From CAXBMB01 sp052078155 (GTDB lineage Bacteria > Pseudomonadota > Alphaproteobacteria > Kiloniellales > DSM-21159): a DNA stretch of 64,000 nucleotides. The stretch is taken from assembly GCA_052078155.1 (NCBI GenBank), contig JBQJBP010000004.1, positions 191,586 through 255,585 of the forward strand, read 5' to 3'. Below the pieces are notes generated by a model, which worked only from the letters and a program-made list of their open reading frames with translations, did not search any database and had not been told where the DNA came from. The position numbers and the translations under genes are program-made. Every line of letters begins with the position of its first letter. The stretch's first letter is position 1. Below, piece by piece: positions 27,111 through 36,295 of this stretch.

Positions 27111-28841
27111 ATGACCACGACAACCTTCGACGGTACACGCAGCCTGTCCCTGGCCTTTGACCCGGCAAACGATCTGGTGATCTTCTCCGGCAACAGCGCA
27201 GCAGATTTCCGCTGGACGGAAGATGAGGGCAACAGCATCGCCACCCTGAGCAACGGTGTTCAACTGACCCTGCAAGGGGTAAGCCGCAAGGAGCTGGCGC
27301 TGACAAACCTGCGGTTTTCAGATAGGTCCCTCCAGCAGTTTGGCGACGGCACAACAAAAACCACCGCTGATGACCTGAACAACACAGCCACCGGTCAAAC
27401 CGCCTTTGCCTTTGTCGGACTGGGAGGAGCAGACCAATTTAAAGACAGCGCAAGCGCAGATAACCTGCTGCTGGGGAATGGCGGCAACGACAGTCTCTTT
27501 GGCGGTGCCGGGGCTGACACCCTGCGGGGGGGCCAGGGACGAGACCGTCTCACGGCCCAGAGTGATTCGCTGGCGGATCTGCTCTACGGCGACAAAGGCA
27601 ATGACATTCTCATCGCCGGGGCTGGAAATGACACGCTTTTTGGCGGTGTGGCCGGCGACACAGATGCGGATCATGACCGGTTGTCCGGTGGGGCGGGCAA
27701 CGATCTGATCCAGGGCAACCGGGGCAATGACGAGCTTACGGCCGGAGCGGGAGATGACACGCTGCGCGGCGGGGGTGGCAACGACCGCCTGCTGGCCAGC
27801 GGCACTGGCAACAACCTGCTTTACGGGGACAAAGGACGGGACAGTCTCACAGCAGGCGACGGCAACGATACCCTCTTTGGCGGCGTGGCCGGCGACACAG
27901 GATCCGACCACGATCACCTGTTCGGTAAAGCAGGCAACGACCTGATGCAGGGCAATGCCGGAAACGACAGCCTGACGGGTGGCAGCGGAAACGACAGCCT
28001 GCGCGGAGGCGCCGGACAGGACAGCCTAAGTGGCGGAGAAGGCAACGATCGTCTGCTGGGCAACAAAGGCGATGACCTGCTGCAAGGGGGCAACGGCAAC
28101 GACAGCTTGCTGGGCGACAGCGGAGATGACTTTCTCTCCGACCGCCATGGCAGCGATGTCTTGGAAGGGGGCGCAGGCAACGACACACTCACCGTCGGAG
28201 TTGGCGAGGATCTGGCCGAAGGCGGAGATGGCAACGACCTGATTCAAGCTGCCTTTGATGGTGATGCCGATACCCTGCGCGGCGGGGCGGGCGATGATTC
28301 GATCTCAGCCAACAACCGGTTTGATTTCGTCAATGGGGGGGCTGGCAATGACGTGTTTTTGCTCGCCACCCGCAAAGCCAGCAATCACGCCTCAGTTCTG
28401 GACTTCGACGCTTCCGGCAACGATGCCTTTGGCATCTCAGCGAAATCCTGGGGCGGGGCGGCCTTTTCCAGCAGCACGACCAAAAACGGCGCTGTCATCC
28501 GCAGCATCAATCTGCTCACGGCAGCCACCGGGGGCGGCGCGGCTTCCATCAAAGAGGTGAGCGTCGGTAAAGGATCAACCTCTCAGGCTTTTCTTGGTCC
28601 CTTTGCCAATGCTGCAGCCTTTACCGCGGCAATCCTCGGCCTGACCAATGCAGGCTCGGCCAGCACCGGGGATTTTCTGGTCTGGGGCGTCAACACCGCG
28701 GGCAGCAGCCTTTTTGTCGCTGTCGCTTCCGGATTTTCCGCTTCAGCGGGCGGTGCCAATGTCACCGCCATTGCGTCACGCTTCACCATCACGCTGACCG
28801 GCAGCAACCTGGACAGCGCCAGCGACCTGGTTCTGTTTTAG
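27111..28841 (+). CDS. RTX calcium-binding repeat protein (576 aa), second subfamily
   Basis: A paralogue of the preceding gene: the same N-terminal domain (LAFDPANDLVIFSGNSAADF), RTX block with the recurring LFGGVAGDTDADHD unit, and the same C-terminus (SNLDSASDLVLF). The ATG at 27111 aligns with the paralogue start; an upstream in-frame ATG at 27060 adds unrelated sequence. A full copy of the dispersed palindrome begins 6 bp after the stop. Expected to be secreted by a type I system located elsewhere. Confidence 0.85.
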   Translation: MTTTTFDGTRSLSLAFDPANDLVIFSGNSAADFRWTEDEGNSIATLSNGVQLTLQGVSRKELALTNLRFSDRSLQQFGDGTTKTTADDLNNTATGQTAFAFVGLGGADQFKDSASADNLLLGNGGNDSLFGGAGADTLRGGQGRDRLTAQSDSLADLLYGDKGNDILIAGAGNDTLFGGVAGDTDADHDRLSGGAGNDLIQGNRGNDELTAGAGDDTLRGGGGNDRLLASGTGNNLLYGDKGRDSLTAGDGNDTLFGGVAGDTGSDHDHLFGKAGNDLMQGNAGNDSLTGGSGNDSLRGGAGQDSLSGGEGNDRLLGNKGDDLLQGGNGNDSLLGDSGDDFLSDRHGSDVLEGGAGNDTLTVGVGEDLAEGGDGNDLIQAAFDGDADTLRGGAGDDSISANNRFDFVNGGAGNDVFLLATRKASNHASVLDFDASGNDAFGISAKSWGGAAFSSSTTKNGAVIRSINLLTAATGGGAASIKEVSVGKGSTSQAFLGPFANAAAFTAAILGLTNAGSASTGDFLVWGVNTAGSSLFVAVASGFSASAGGANVTAIASRFTITLTGSNLDSASDLVLF

Positions 28842-28846
28842 CCGCC

Positions 28847-28979
28847 AGAGCATGATCGGTTTGGGTAGAAGTGCTTTGTGCAGGGAACCAAACGGTGACT
28901 CATCCTCAAAAACACTGAAAAGAATTTCACGTCTTGTATGAAATCACCTCGTGATCCCAAGTAAGACTATAAGACTCGG
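28847..28979 (+). repeat. dispersed intergenic palindromic element, full copy B
   Basis: Starts AGAGCATGATCGGTTTGG, contains GGTGACTCATCCTC in the middle and ends near AAGTAAGACTATAAGACTC. It is more diverged than copies A, D and E. Confidence 0.75.
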
Positions 28980-29010
28980 GAGACAGCAGAAACTGCCGGT
29001 TCCTAAAAGG

Positions 29011-29042
29011 AAAAAGGGAGGTGAAAACACCTCCCCTTCCGA
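29011..29042 (-). terminator. Rho-independent terminator of the thiolase gene
   Basis: Read on the - strand, GGGGAGGTG and CACCTCCC pair around TTTT and are followed by TTTTT, 34 bp after the thiolase stop. Confidence 0.85.
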
Positions 29043-29069
29043 TTTTTATCTTCCCCTTATGGGGCTGGA

Positions 29070-30239
29070 TCAGGACCGCAGCGGCTCCAGGATCGACACA
29101 TAGTTGGCCACCGCAGCGCCCCCCATGTTGAAGATACCGCCCAGCTGGGCGTTGGGCAGTTGGAGATCACCGGCCTGGCCGGTCAGCTGCATGGCGGTCA
29201 GGGCGTGCATGGACACCCCGGTTGCGCCTATGGGATGGCCTTTGGCCTTCAACCCGCCGGAGCGGTTGACGGGCAGTTTGCCGTCCTTGGTGGTCCAGCC
29301 TTCCAGAATTGCCTGGGCGCCCTGCCCCTTTTCGGTCAGGCCCATGGCTTCATATTCGATCAGCTCGGCAATGGTGAAGCAGTCATGGGTTTCAACGAAG
29401 GACAGATCCTCCAGCACCGTCCGGGCCTGGGCATGGGCCTGCTTCCAGGATTCCCGGCAGCCGTCGAAGTCCAGAATGTCACGCTTGCTGAGCGGCAGGT
29501 AATCGTTGACCTGAACGGCAGAGCGGAAAGCCACAGCCTTGTCCATGGCCAGCGCGTCCGAGCTGTCGGCCAGCACCACAGCCGCGGCGCCATCTGAAAC
29601 CAGCGAACAGTCCGTACGCTTCAGCGGGCCAGCCACGAAGGGGTTCTTTTCCGATTCATTGCGGCAGAAGTCATACCCCAGATCTTTGCGCATCTGGGCA
29701 TAGGGATTGTCACAGCCGTTGGCGTGGTTCTTGGCAGCAATGGCAGCCAAAGCGTCGGACTGATCGCCATAGCGCTGGAAGTACTGGTTGGCGATGGTGC
29801 CGAACACACCGGCAAAACCGCCTTCGATGTGGGCTTCTTCTTTAACGTAAGAAGCTTTCAGCAGGGCGTCCCCGATGGCCTTGCCGGAAATGGCCGTCAT
29901 TTTTTCGACGCCCACCACCAGAACGAAGCGGGATTTCTTGGCGGCCAGAGAGGTCAGACCGCTCATGATGGCGGCGGACCCGGTGGCGCAGGCATTTTCG
30001 ACACGGGTCGCCGGTTTAAAGCGGAAGGCGTCGGACGTCTGCAGAACCAGTGACGCCGGGAAGCCCTGAGCGGAGAAAGCGTCGCCATAGTTGCCGACCA
30101 CGATCTCATCAATGTCCTCCGGGTCCAGGCCGGCATCGTTTACTGCCTGAATTGCCACCTGGGCAATCAGAGATTCAACATCATCATTTTCGTGCTTGCC
30201 GAAGGGCGCGTGGGCCCAGCCAACGATACAGCCTGTCAT
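29070..30239 (-). CDS. thiolase-family protein (SCP2-thiolase-like acetyl-CoA acyltransferase)
   Basis: 389 aa with a thiolase fold. The acyl-accepting Cys lies in VENACATGSAA, and the catalytic His in GLKAKGHPIGATG. The C-terminal CxG of classical thiolases is replaced by GIFNMGGAAVAN, as in the SCP-x/SCP2-thiolase group. The position before HPIGATG also carries ETHDCFTIAE, the HDCF motif of that group. It probably cleaves or forms 3-ketoacyl-CoA; the actual substrate is unknown. It stands alone, without beta-oxidation partners. Confidence 0.85.
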   Translation of the reverse strand: MTGCIVGWAHAPFGKHENDDVESLIAQVAIQAVNDAGLDPEDIDEIVVGNYGDAFSAQGFPASLVLQTSDAFRFKPATRVENACATGSAAIMSGLTSLAAKKSRFVLVVGVEKMTAISGKAIGDALLKASYVKEEAHIEGGFAGVFGTIANQYFQRYGDQSDALAAIAAKNHANGCDNPYAQMRKDLGYDFCRNESEKNPFVAGPLKRTDCSLVSDGAAAVVLADSSDALAMDKAVAFRSAVQVNDYLPLSKRDILDFDGCRESWKQAHAQARTVLEDLSFVETHDCFTIAELIEYEAMGLTEKGQGAQAILEGWTTKDGKLPVNRSGGLKAKGHPIGATGVSMHALTAMQLTGQAGDLQLPNAQLGGIFNMGGAAVANYVSILEPLRS

Positions 30240-30594
30240 GGCCTCAACCTCTCATCAATGAGTCAAAAGCTCTGTCTGCCTGCCTCACCCTAAAGTCAAA
30301 TCGGTTTCAACGGTACCACCAAAGGCTTGTTGATCCTTTGGAGCCCGTAAGGACCGCACCGCAATCTCTCCTTACCGGAAAGAAGGGAGCATCCCTAAGA
30401 CCGATCAAGCTCCGGCGAGTCTGCAGCTGGGAGCCACCAGTTGTTTCAGCTCCCAATAAATGAAGATTTTTGGTTTATTTGCAAGAGCTTAGGTGGAAAA
30501 AACACCAAACAAATGATCAATTAACTAACGGTCGTTCTTTTTTCTACCCGTAAGATCAGTCAGTTACGCTGATGACACCGTTTCTGGCGAAGAC
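30240..30594. other. intergenic region, thiolase upstream side
   Basis: 355 bp without a gene. AAAGTCAAATCGGTTTCAAC at 30292-30311 resembles the reversed end of the dispersed palindrome and may be a remnant. The stretch 30465-30545 is A/T-rich. Confidence 0.35.
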
Positions 30595-30981
30595 CTATTC
30601 CATAACTTCAGCGCCAAAAGCCAGTTCGTAGCCATCGGGATCCCGCAGGGTAAACTCATCCACGCCGTAAGACTGCCGCTCCACCGGGCTGGGTGCATAG
30701 CCTCCTTCAACCAGGTGCGCATGACCGGCATGGATGTCCGGCACCCGAAAGTAAAAGACCGTTTCGCCGTAACTGGGCCGCTGGCGGCGGTGGTCGGATC
30801 CCGGGTCTGGCGGGCAGTTGAGCATCAGCCGCAGGTCCCCGTGGGTCAGAACGGCAAAGATCACCTGCCCCTCGTCTTCAAACTTCTGCTCCACCTCAAA
30901 GCCAAGCGCATTGCGGTAAAAATCCAGAGAGCGCTGAACATCTTCCACGTTCAGCAGTGGCATCATTCCATCCAAAATCAC
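30595..30981 (-). CDS. VOC (glyoxalase/bleomycin-resistance) family protein
   Basis: 128 aa with the two beta-alpha-beta-beta-beta modules of the VOC fold: PLLNVEDVQRSLDFYRNALGFEV at the start, RDPDGYELAFG at the end. The final conserved Glu of the metal site is present in YELAFG. VOC proteins include glyoxalases, dioxygenases and drug-binding proteins; this length and lack of specific motifs do not allow a choice. Confidence 0.8.
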   Translation of the reverse strand: MILDGMMPLLNVEDVQRSLDFYRNALGFEVEQKFEDEGQVIFAVLTHGDLRLMLNCPPDPGSDHRRQRPSYGETVFYFRVPDIHAGHAHLVEGGYAPSPVERQSYGVDEFTLRDPDGYELAFGAEVME

Positions 30982-31072
30982 CCGATCATCTCCCAGCCAT
31001 CAGTTGTCATCACCCCTAACATCGGTGTTCCGAGCTAAAGACCCCCTGCCCCCAGGTCAAAGGCCTGCCGAA

Positions 31073-32242
31073 TCAAACGGTAATGTCCGTCCGTTTCCCC
31101 TCAGGGTTTTTACGGTCAGGGGCGCCGGGGTAAACCCCTGCCAATTTGTGCAGCAGCGCCAGCCAGTACTCCAGAGACCGCGCCTCCGAGTGGTTCTGCT
31201 CGTAGAGCTTGCGGCCTTCTGCCCCCATACGCTCGGCAAAGAGCGGATCCCGCAGGAGACGCTCGACCGCTTTGGTCATTTCTTCAGGCTCGCCCGGCGG
31301 GGTCAGGAGTCCGGTCACCGCCTGTTTGATCAGGGATCCAGGTCCCGGTGCACCCACCGCCACCACCGGCTTGCCCAGCGACCAGGCTTCAATCACCCCC
31401 AGGCCCAGCGCATCGGTTTCCCGGGCCAGGACAATGGCGTCAGCGGCTGCAAAGAGGCGCGTGTGATCTTCTTCTTCAATCAGACGCACCCGCTCCCCCA
31501 GTTCATCTTCGGACAGCAGTTTCAAAAGACTGCGCGAGGGCGTTCCGATCATCGGCACCCACAAGACAGCCTCGGGCAGGGCATCCAAAGCCTCAAAGAT
31601 GAAATCCAACGCCTTGTCACGGGATTTGAGGGGCTGGCTGACAAGCAGAAAATCGCTGTCATCGGTATCGTAGAGCAGCCTTGGACTGGGCAGGGTGGCC
31701 TGGTTAAGCACAAAAACCGGGGCCCGTTCGATCAGGGCCGGTGGCCAGCCCTCTTCGGTGGCAAAGGCCAGCAGATCCATGGTCAGCGCCACCATGCGGC
31801 CGCATTCCTGATAGAGCGTGAGATCCAGATAGTCCGTCAGCACCCCCACCACCGGCATGGGCAGGTCCTTGGGCAGCATCTTCAGGGACAGAGCATCCCA
31901 GGCCAGAATGACATCGGGCTGAAAGACGGCGATCTCGGCCCCCAGTTTCTTGGTCGAACTGAAATCCAGAAAACGCCAAAAGGGCAACTCACGCAACGGT
32001 GGGCTGGGCAGGCGCTGAAACTCTTCGCTGCCCGCCAGAGGATTTTCACCCTCTTCATCATCAAAGCCGTCCCAGGACTGCCCTTCCAGGATGTCAGACC
32101 AGCCGCCGCCCTGACGGGTGACCAGTCGACAGGTGATCAGCTGCTCAAAGGCGGGCTGGGCAAAGGCCCGCATCAGGCGCTCAAAAAAATAGGCTTCGAG
32201 CGACTCATCAAACGCCTCAGTGCGAATCAGCATCAGGCGCAC
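31073..32242 (-). CDS. GT-B fold glycosyltransferase (family 4-like)
   Basis: 389 aa. The C-terminal domain has the GT4 signature: LFAAADAIVLARETDALGLG followed by VIEAWSLGKPVVAVG, then GLLTPPGEPEEMTKAVERLL. The N-terminal domain is divergent. It lies next to two GT9 enzymes in the opposite direction, so a role in LPS or another surface glycan is likely by context. Donor and acceptor are unknown. Confidence 0.75.
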   Translation of the reverse strand: MRLMLIRTEAFDESLEAYFFERLMRAFAQPAFEQLITCRLVTRQGGGWSDILEGQSWDGFDDEEGENPLAGSEEFQRLPSPPLRELPFWRFLDFSSTKKLGAEIAVFQPDVILAWDALSLKMLPKDLPMPVVGVLTDYLDLTLYQECGRMVALTMDLLAFATEEGWPPALIERAPVFVLNQATLPSPRLLYDTDDSDFLLVSQPLKSRDKALDFIFEALDALPEAVLWVPMIGTPSRSLLKLLSEDELGERVRLIEEEDHTRLFAAADAIVLARETDALGLGVIEAWSLGKPVVAVGAPGPGSLIKQAVTGLLTPPGEPEEMTKAVERLLRDPLFAERMGAEGRKLYEQNHSEARSLEYWLALLHKLAGVYPGAPDRKNPEGKRTDITV

Positions 32243-32751
32243 GGCTTTTTCCTCCCCATCATTGCACTTCCCCGTAGGGTCGATCGGCCATTGCCGTCCT
32301 CTCCCTTACACCTGAACAGAGCAAACAGCCCGGCGCCTGTGCGCAGGTCCGTCTGAACAAGGGTGAGGAATAGAGGCATGACAGGCAAAGGTTGCTGGGA
32401 AAGGGAAAAAGCCATTGGGTTTCGAAAAGGCCACCCATCCTGCCAAAGGCTTGTGAAAAAGCAAGAAAATCAATAACAAAGATATCTAAAATCCACTCTT
32501 TTTCCGAAGCCTGCCTTTGCAACTGCACCCGCTAGTCCCTAAGCTCTCGCCGCATCGCTGAGACCGTCCATCAGTCCAGTGCAGCCTGCACATGACGGTG
32601 CTGACCAGGCGGCCCGGTTGATGGAAACCGAGTGACCGAAAATCGGCAAAGGACCAGTTGGCAGGACCTCAACTGGTAAAGCAAAACCGGGTCAGGACCC
32701 ATCGGATGGCAAAGAGCGCAACAAACAACATCGGCTTAAAGGGCAAAACCG
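32243..32751. other. intergenic region between divergent glycosyltransferase genes
   Basis: 509 bp with no convincing gene. An inverted repeat ACCAGTTG (32653-32660) and CAACTGGT (32670-32677) with a 9-base loop lies 75 bp before the heptosyltransferase start and could be an operator or leader hairpin. Confidence 0.4.
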
Positions 32752-33687
32752 GTGACTGACGAGAACATTCTGATCATCAAACTGGGGGCTCTGGGGGACT
32801 TCACCCTGTCCCTGGGCGCCTGCAAAGCCATCCGCCTGCACCACCCGTCTGCCCGGATCACCCTGCTGACCACTGCCCCTTATGAGAAGATGGCCGCTGC
32901 CTCAGGTCTGTTTGACCAGATCTGGCTGGATGAGCGTCCACCGCTCTGGCATCCGGTGAAAATATGGAAGCTACGCCAGCGCCTCAAAGCAGGGCGCTTT
33001 GCCCGTATCTACGATCTGCAGCGCAATGACCGAACCAACGGCTACTTTCAGATCCTCCGCCCCTGCCCGCCAGCCTGGGTCGGCAAAGCCCTGGGGGCGT
33101 CCCATCGGTATCAGGATCCCGATGAAAACCGCCACATCAGCCTGCGTGAGGCCGAGCAGCTGGCCCTGGCTGGCATCACAGAGGTGCCCCTGCCCGATCT
33201 GTCTTTTGTCACGGCGGATCTGACGCCTCTGGATTTGCCGGAGGCTTATGCTCTGCTGGTCCCCGGCGGGGCGCCCCACCGACCCGGCAAACGCTGGCCG
33301 GCTGCAAGCTACGCAGCACTGGCAAAGCGCCTGGCCACAGCCGGTCTGACGCCACTGGTTCTGGGCACACCGGCAGAAGAAGACGAAATCCTGCAGATCA
33401 CCCGAGGCTGCCCCCAGGCCCGCTCCCTGCTGGGCAAAACCGCCCTGATGGACATCCCGGCCCTGGCCCAGGGTGCCAGACTGGCCGTGGGCAATGACAC
33501 CGGCCCCATGCATCTGATCGCGGCGGCAGGCTGTCCCGTTGTGTCGCTTTTTTCTGCAGAGTCAAAACCGGAAAAAACCGCCCCACGCGGACCTTCCGTC
33601 ACCACCCTCCAGCGCCAGGAACTCTCGCAGTTGTCTTTGGATGATGTCTGGCACGCCGTTCAGCCCTTGCTGGCGGACAAAAGCTGA
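32752..33687 (+). CDS. GT9 heptosyltransferase-like glycosyltransferase
   Basis: 311 aa from a GTG (MTDENILIIKLGALGDF). The N-terminus has the GT9 KLGALGDFTLSLGACKAIR pattern and the C-terminal domain has the donor-site motif AVGNDTGPMHLIAAAG. GT9 enzymes add ADP-heptose to lipid A-core; the family also includes other sugar transferases. It is followed 127 bp later by a second GT9 gene in the same direction, so they probably act in sequence on the LPS inner core. Confidence 0.85.
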   Translation: MTDENILIIKLGALGDFTLSLGACKAIRLHHPSARITLLTTAPYEKMAAASGLFDQIWLDERPPLWHPVKIWKLRQRLKAGRFARIYDLQRNDRTNGYFQILRPCPPAWVGKALGASHRYQDPDENRHISLREAEQLALAGITEVPLPDLSFVTADLTPLDLPEAYALLVPGGAPHRPGKRWPAASYAALAKRLATAGLTPLVLGTPAEEDEILQITRGCPQARSLLGKTALMDIPALAQGARLAVGNDTGPMHLIAAAGCPVVSLFSAESKPEKTAPRGPSVTTLQRQELSQLSLDDVWHAVQPLLADKS

Positions 33688-33814
33688 TCACCAGTCCTCT
33701 GCGGCAAAGGGACAAAAGCAACGCCAAACCGTTGCGCTTTTAACGCCGCTATGTTCTTTCAGCCTGTGCTTTCAGCCGTCTTCCCTATTCCCTGTTAAAT
33801 GAGATCTGCTGGCC

Positions 33815-34795
33815 ATGCGTCTGCTCTTTGTAACCTCCAACCGCATTGGTGATGCGGTGCTGTCCACCGGCCTGCTGGCGGCTCTGCTGGCCCGCTATCC
33901 GGGTGCGGAGGTTACCGTTGCCTGCGGACCGGTCTCTGCCCCCCTGTTTGGGGCGGTCCCGGGGTTAAAGCGCCTGTTGCTGATGCCAAAGCAAAAGTAC
34001 GCAGGTCACTGGTTCAAGCTCTGGAAGCAAACCGTCGGCCAGCGCTGGGACCTGGTGGTCGACCTCAGGTCCTCCAAACTCAGCTGGTTTCTGGCGGCCC
34101 GTCAGCGCCTGATGTCCGGCAGCAAAGACAACAGCCTGCACCGGGTGGTGGAACTGGCCCAGCTGCTGAGCCGCACCGACATTCCCGGCGATCCGCCCCC
34201 CGCCCCGACCTGCTGGCTGGCAACAGCCCACCAGAAACTGGCCCACAGCCTGATGGACCCGGAACTGGGGCCGCCGATCATCGGATTTGGGCCAACGGCC
34301 AACTGGGGCGGCAAGGTCTGGCCAGCGGATCGCTTTGCCCAGCTGGCCCAGCGGCTGACCGCTGACACCGGGCCCTTTCCCGGTGCCCGGGTTGCCATTT
34401 TCGGCGCCAAAGGGGAACGCCTGCAGGCTAGTCCTCTGCTGGCGGCCCTGCCCAAAGACCGCACCATTGACCTGTTGGGAAAGGTGGACCTGCCCGTGGC
34501 CTCTGCCTCTTTGCAGCTCTGCCAAATCTACATCGGCAATGACAGCGGTCTGATGCACATGGCGGCGGCGGCAGGCACCCCAACTCTGGGGCTCTTCGGG
34601 CCCAGCCCCGATGCCCGCTATCGTCCCTGGGGCAAACACTGCGCCTTTGTCCGGACAACAGAATCCTATGAGGAACTGGTCAACAGCCCCAGCTTCGACC
34701 ATCGAAGTCAGGAAAGCTGCATGACCTCACTCAGCGTTGATAGGGTGGAACAGGCCGTCCGCGACCTCTGGGCCCTCTGCACGAGCTCAAACTGA
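33815..34795 (+). CDS. GT9 heptosyltransferase-like glycosyltransferase
   Basis: 326 aa starting MRLLFVTSNRIGDAVLSTGL, the typical GT9 start. The donor-site motif is YIGNDSGLMHMAAAAGTPTL followed by GLFGPSPDARYRPWG, close to the WaaF/RfaF-type pattern. It is the second of a tandem pair with the gene at 32752. Confidence 0.87.
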   Translation: MRLLFVTSNRIGDAVLSTGLLAALLARYPGAEVTVACGPVSAPLFGAVPGLKRLLLMPKQKYAGHWFKLWKQTVGQRWDLVVDLRSSKLSWFLAARQRLMSGSKDNSLHRVVELAQLLSRTDIPGDPPPAPTCWLATAHQKLAHSLMDPELGPPIIGFGPTANWGGKVWPADRFAQLAQRLTADTGPFPGARVAIFGAKGERLQASPLLAALPKDRTIDLLGKVDLPVASASLQLCQIYIGNDSGLMHMAAAAGTPTLGLFGPSPDARYRPWGKHCAFVRTTESYEELVNSPSFDHRSQESCMTSLSVDRVEQAVRDLWALCTSSN

Positions 34796-34898
34796 CCGGC
34801 CTGCACAGACCGGGGGGCATTCCCCGCCTTTCAGACAGAGGTCCGGCGCAACCGAGCTCCGGCAATATGCCGAGTGCGGAACCAAGCTTTCAGTTGGA

Positions 34899-35237
34899 TC
34901 ACAGAGGAAAGGGAAGCGCCAGCCCCAGGGCCCCTTCAAGGATCTCCAGCCCGACCTTCAGCGCCGCATTGACCGCCTGCTGAATGGCAGCCTCAGCAAT
35001 GTTGGTGGCCACAGCCAGCGCCCCCACAGTCAGGTTGACCTGCATGGACAGCAGAACCTTGCCGGTATCGGCATCAAAATCCCCTGCGGCCACGCTTTTG
35101 GCGATGTCCAGCATCCGCTTGGCCAGCGTCTCAATTTCCTGTTCCAGAAAGGTCAGGGCTGCGCCGCCCCCTTCGGCCAGATGCGGCAAAGCCGCTGTCA
35201 GCATGGGGCCAGCTAGTTTATCCAGTGTCAAAGCCAT
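34899..35237 (-). CDS. small helical protein of unknown function
   Basis: 112 aa from the ATG at 35237 (MALTLDKLAGPMLTAALP). It is made of amphipathic helices with many Ala, Leu and Glu residues (FLEQEIETLAKRMLDIAKS, AVATNIAEAAIQQAVNAAL) and has no signal peptide. Not recognised. It lies downstream of the lipoprotein at 35440-36087 in the same direction and may share its transcript. Confidence 0.6.
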   Translation of the reverse strand: MALTLDKLAGPMLTAALPHLAEGGGAALTFLEQEIETLAKRMLDIAKSVAAGDFDADTGKVLLSMQVNLTVGALAVATNIAEAAIQQAVNAALKVGLEILEGALGLALPFPL

Positions 35238-35439
35238 AAGAGTTTCTTTCGCGAGTTGCCAGAAAAGAGACCGCCAGCTCCCGCAAACCAACCGGTCAGG
35301 CAGCCGGAGGCTGAAAAGCTCAGGTAGCCGGACTGTGTTTGAGGATGAGCCTGCGCAAGGTCTGGGTCCGAGCGTGGGTCCGGGACTGGGTTCAGGACTG
35401 GTGCCGGGTGTAGGGCTGGTATTGGCTTAAGGGCCCGGA

Positions 35440-36087
35440 TCAGGAGGTAGAGTCCGAAAGGGCCCGTTTGGTCTGTTCGTTGCGCAGGGCCATCTCCACG
35501 CCCTGAGAAATGGTGGGCTGCAGGATCTCCAGCACGGCAGGCACCAGCACATCGTTTTTCTGATGCAGCCCCTGCATCAGGGTTTGGTTGACTGACAACA
35601 CCGTCAGGATCTGCACCGTGCAGTTTCCGCCTTCTTTGACAATTTTGCGGGCCTGGGCCATAGCCGCCGAGACACCAGGAATTTTCGCCGCCAGCGCCTC
35701 CAGGCTCTCCACCTTGCTCAGCAAGCCTGCCAGCTGGGTGCCTTTGCAGGCCCCGTCGGGATCCGCGATCCGGCTTTGCAGCAACAGCGCCTGCAGGCGG
35801 GCGGACTGCGCCAGATAGCCGTCCTGGCTGGCGGCATAGCGGGCAGAGGCCGGGGCGTTCTGAACCACGGGGGCTGGCACCCCGGCCACGGCAGCAGACA
35901 AGCGCCCGAACTGCAATTCGCTTTGCTGATAATAGTCCAGCAGCCCCTGCTCTATGGCCGGGTTATAGGGCTCCACCAGGCGCAGGGGACTGCAGGCCGC
36001 CAGCAGCAGCAGCAGACCAAATAGCAACCAGGCCACCCCGGTCTTTCCTTTGCCTGAACAGCTGACCCTTCCCGCACTCTCTGACAT
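35440..36087 (-). CDS. lipoprotein of unknown function
   Basis: 215 aa. A hydrophobic signal (WLLFGLLLLLAAC) with a standard lipobox LAAC gives a mature lipoprotein of about 184 residues, mostly helical, with two cysteines (DGACKGTQ and GGNCTVQ) that could pair. No known domain. The 200 bp between its stop and the next gene downstream are G-rich and weakly repetitive (GGGTCCGGGACTGGG). Confidence 0.7.
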   Translation of the reverse strand: MSESAGRVSCSGKGKTGVAWLLFGLLLLLAACSPLRLVEPYNPAIEQGLLDYYQQSELQFGRLSAAVAGVPAPVVQNAPASARYAASQDGYLAQSARLQALLLQSRIADPDGACKGTQLAGLLSKVESLEALAAKIPGVSAAMAQARKIVKEGGNCTVQILTVLSVNQTLMQGLHQKNDVLVPAVLEILQPTISQGVEMALRNEQTKRALSDSTS

Positions 36088-36295
36088 TCTGGTCTGCCTT
36101 CCTGTCCGTCCTGTTCTGATGCAGGCACGGCAACGGCCTGCAAAACCGATGGCCTTATGACGTCAGAGGCATCAGGACTGTGACGCAGAACCACTTGTTC
36201 TGCCCTGCCACATCGCTTAGGTGAAAGAGGCTCAGGCCAGCAGCCAGATCTCCCCCGCAAGCTTCTGGCCGCCCCAAATGACAGGACCCCTATTC

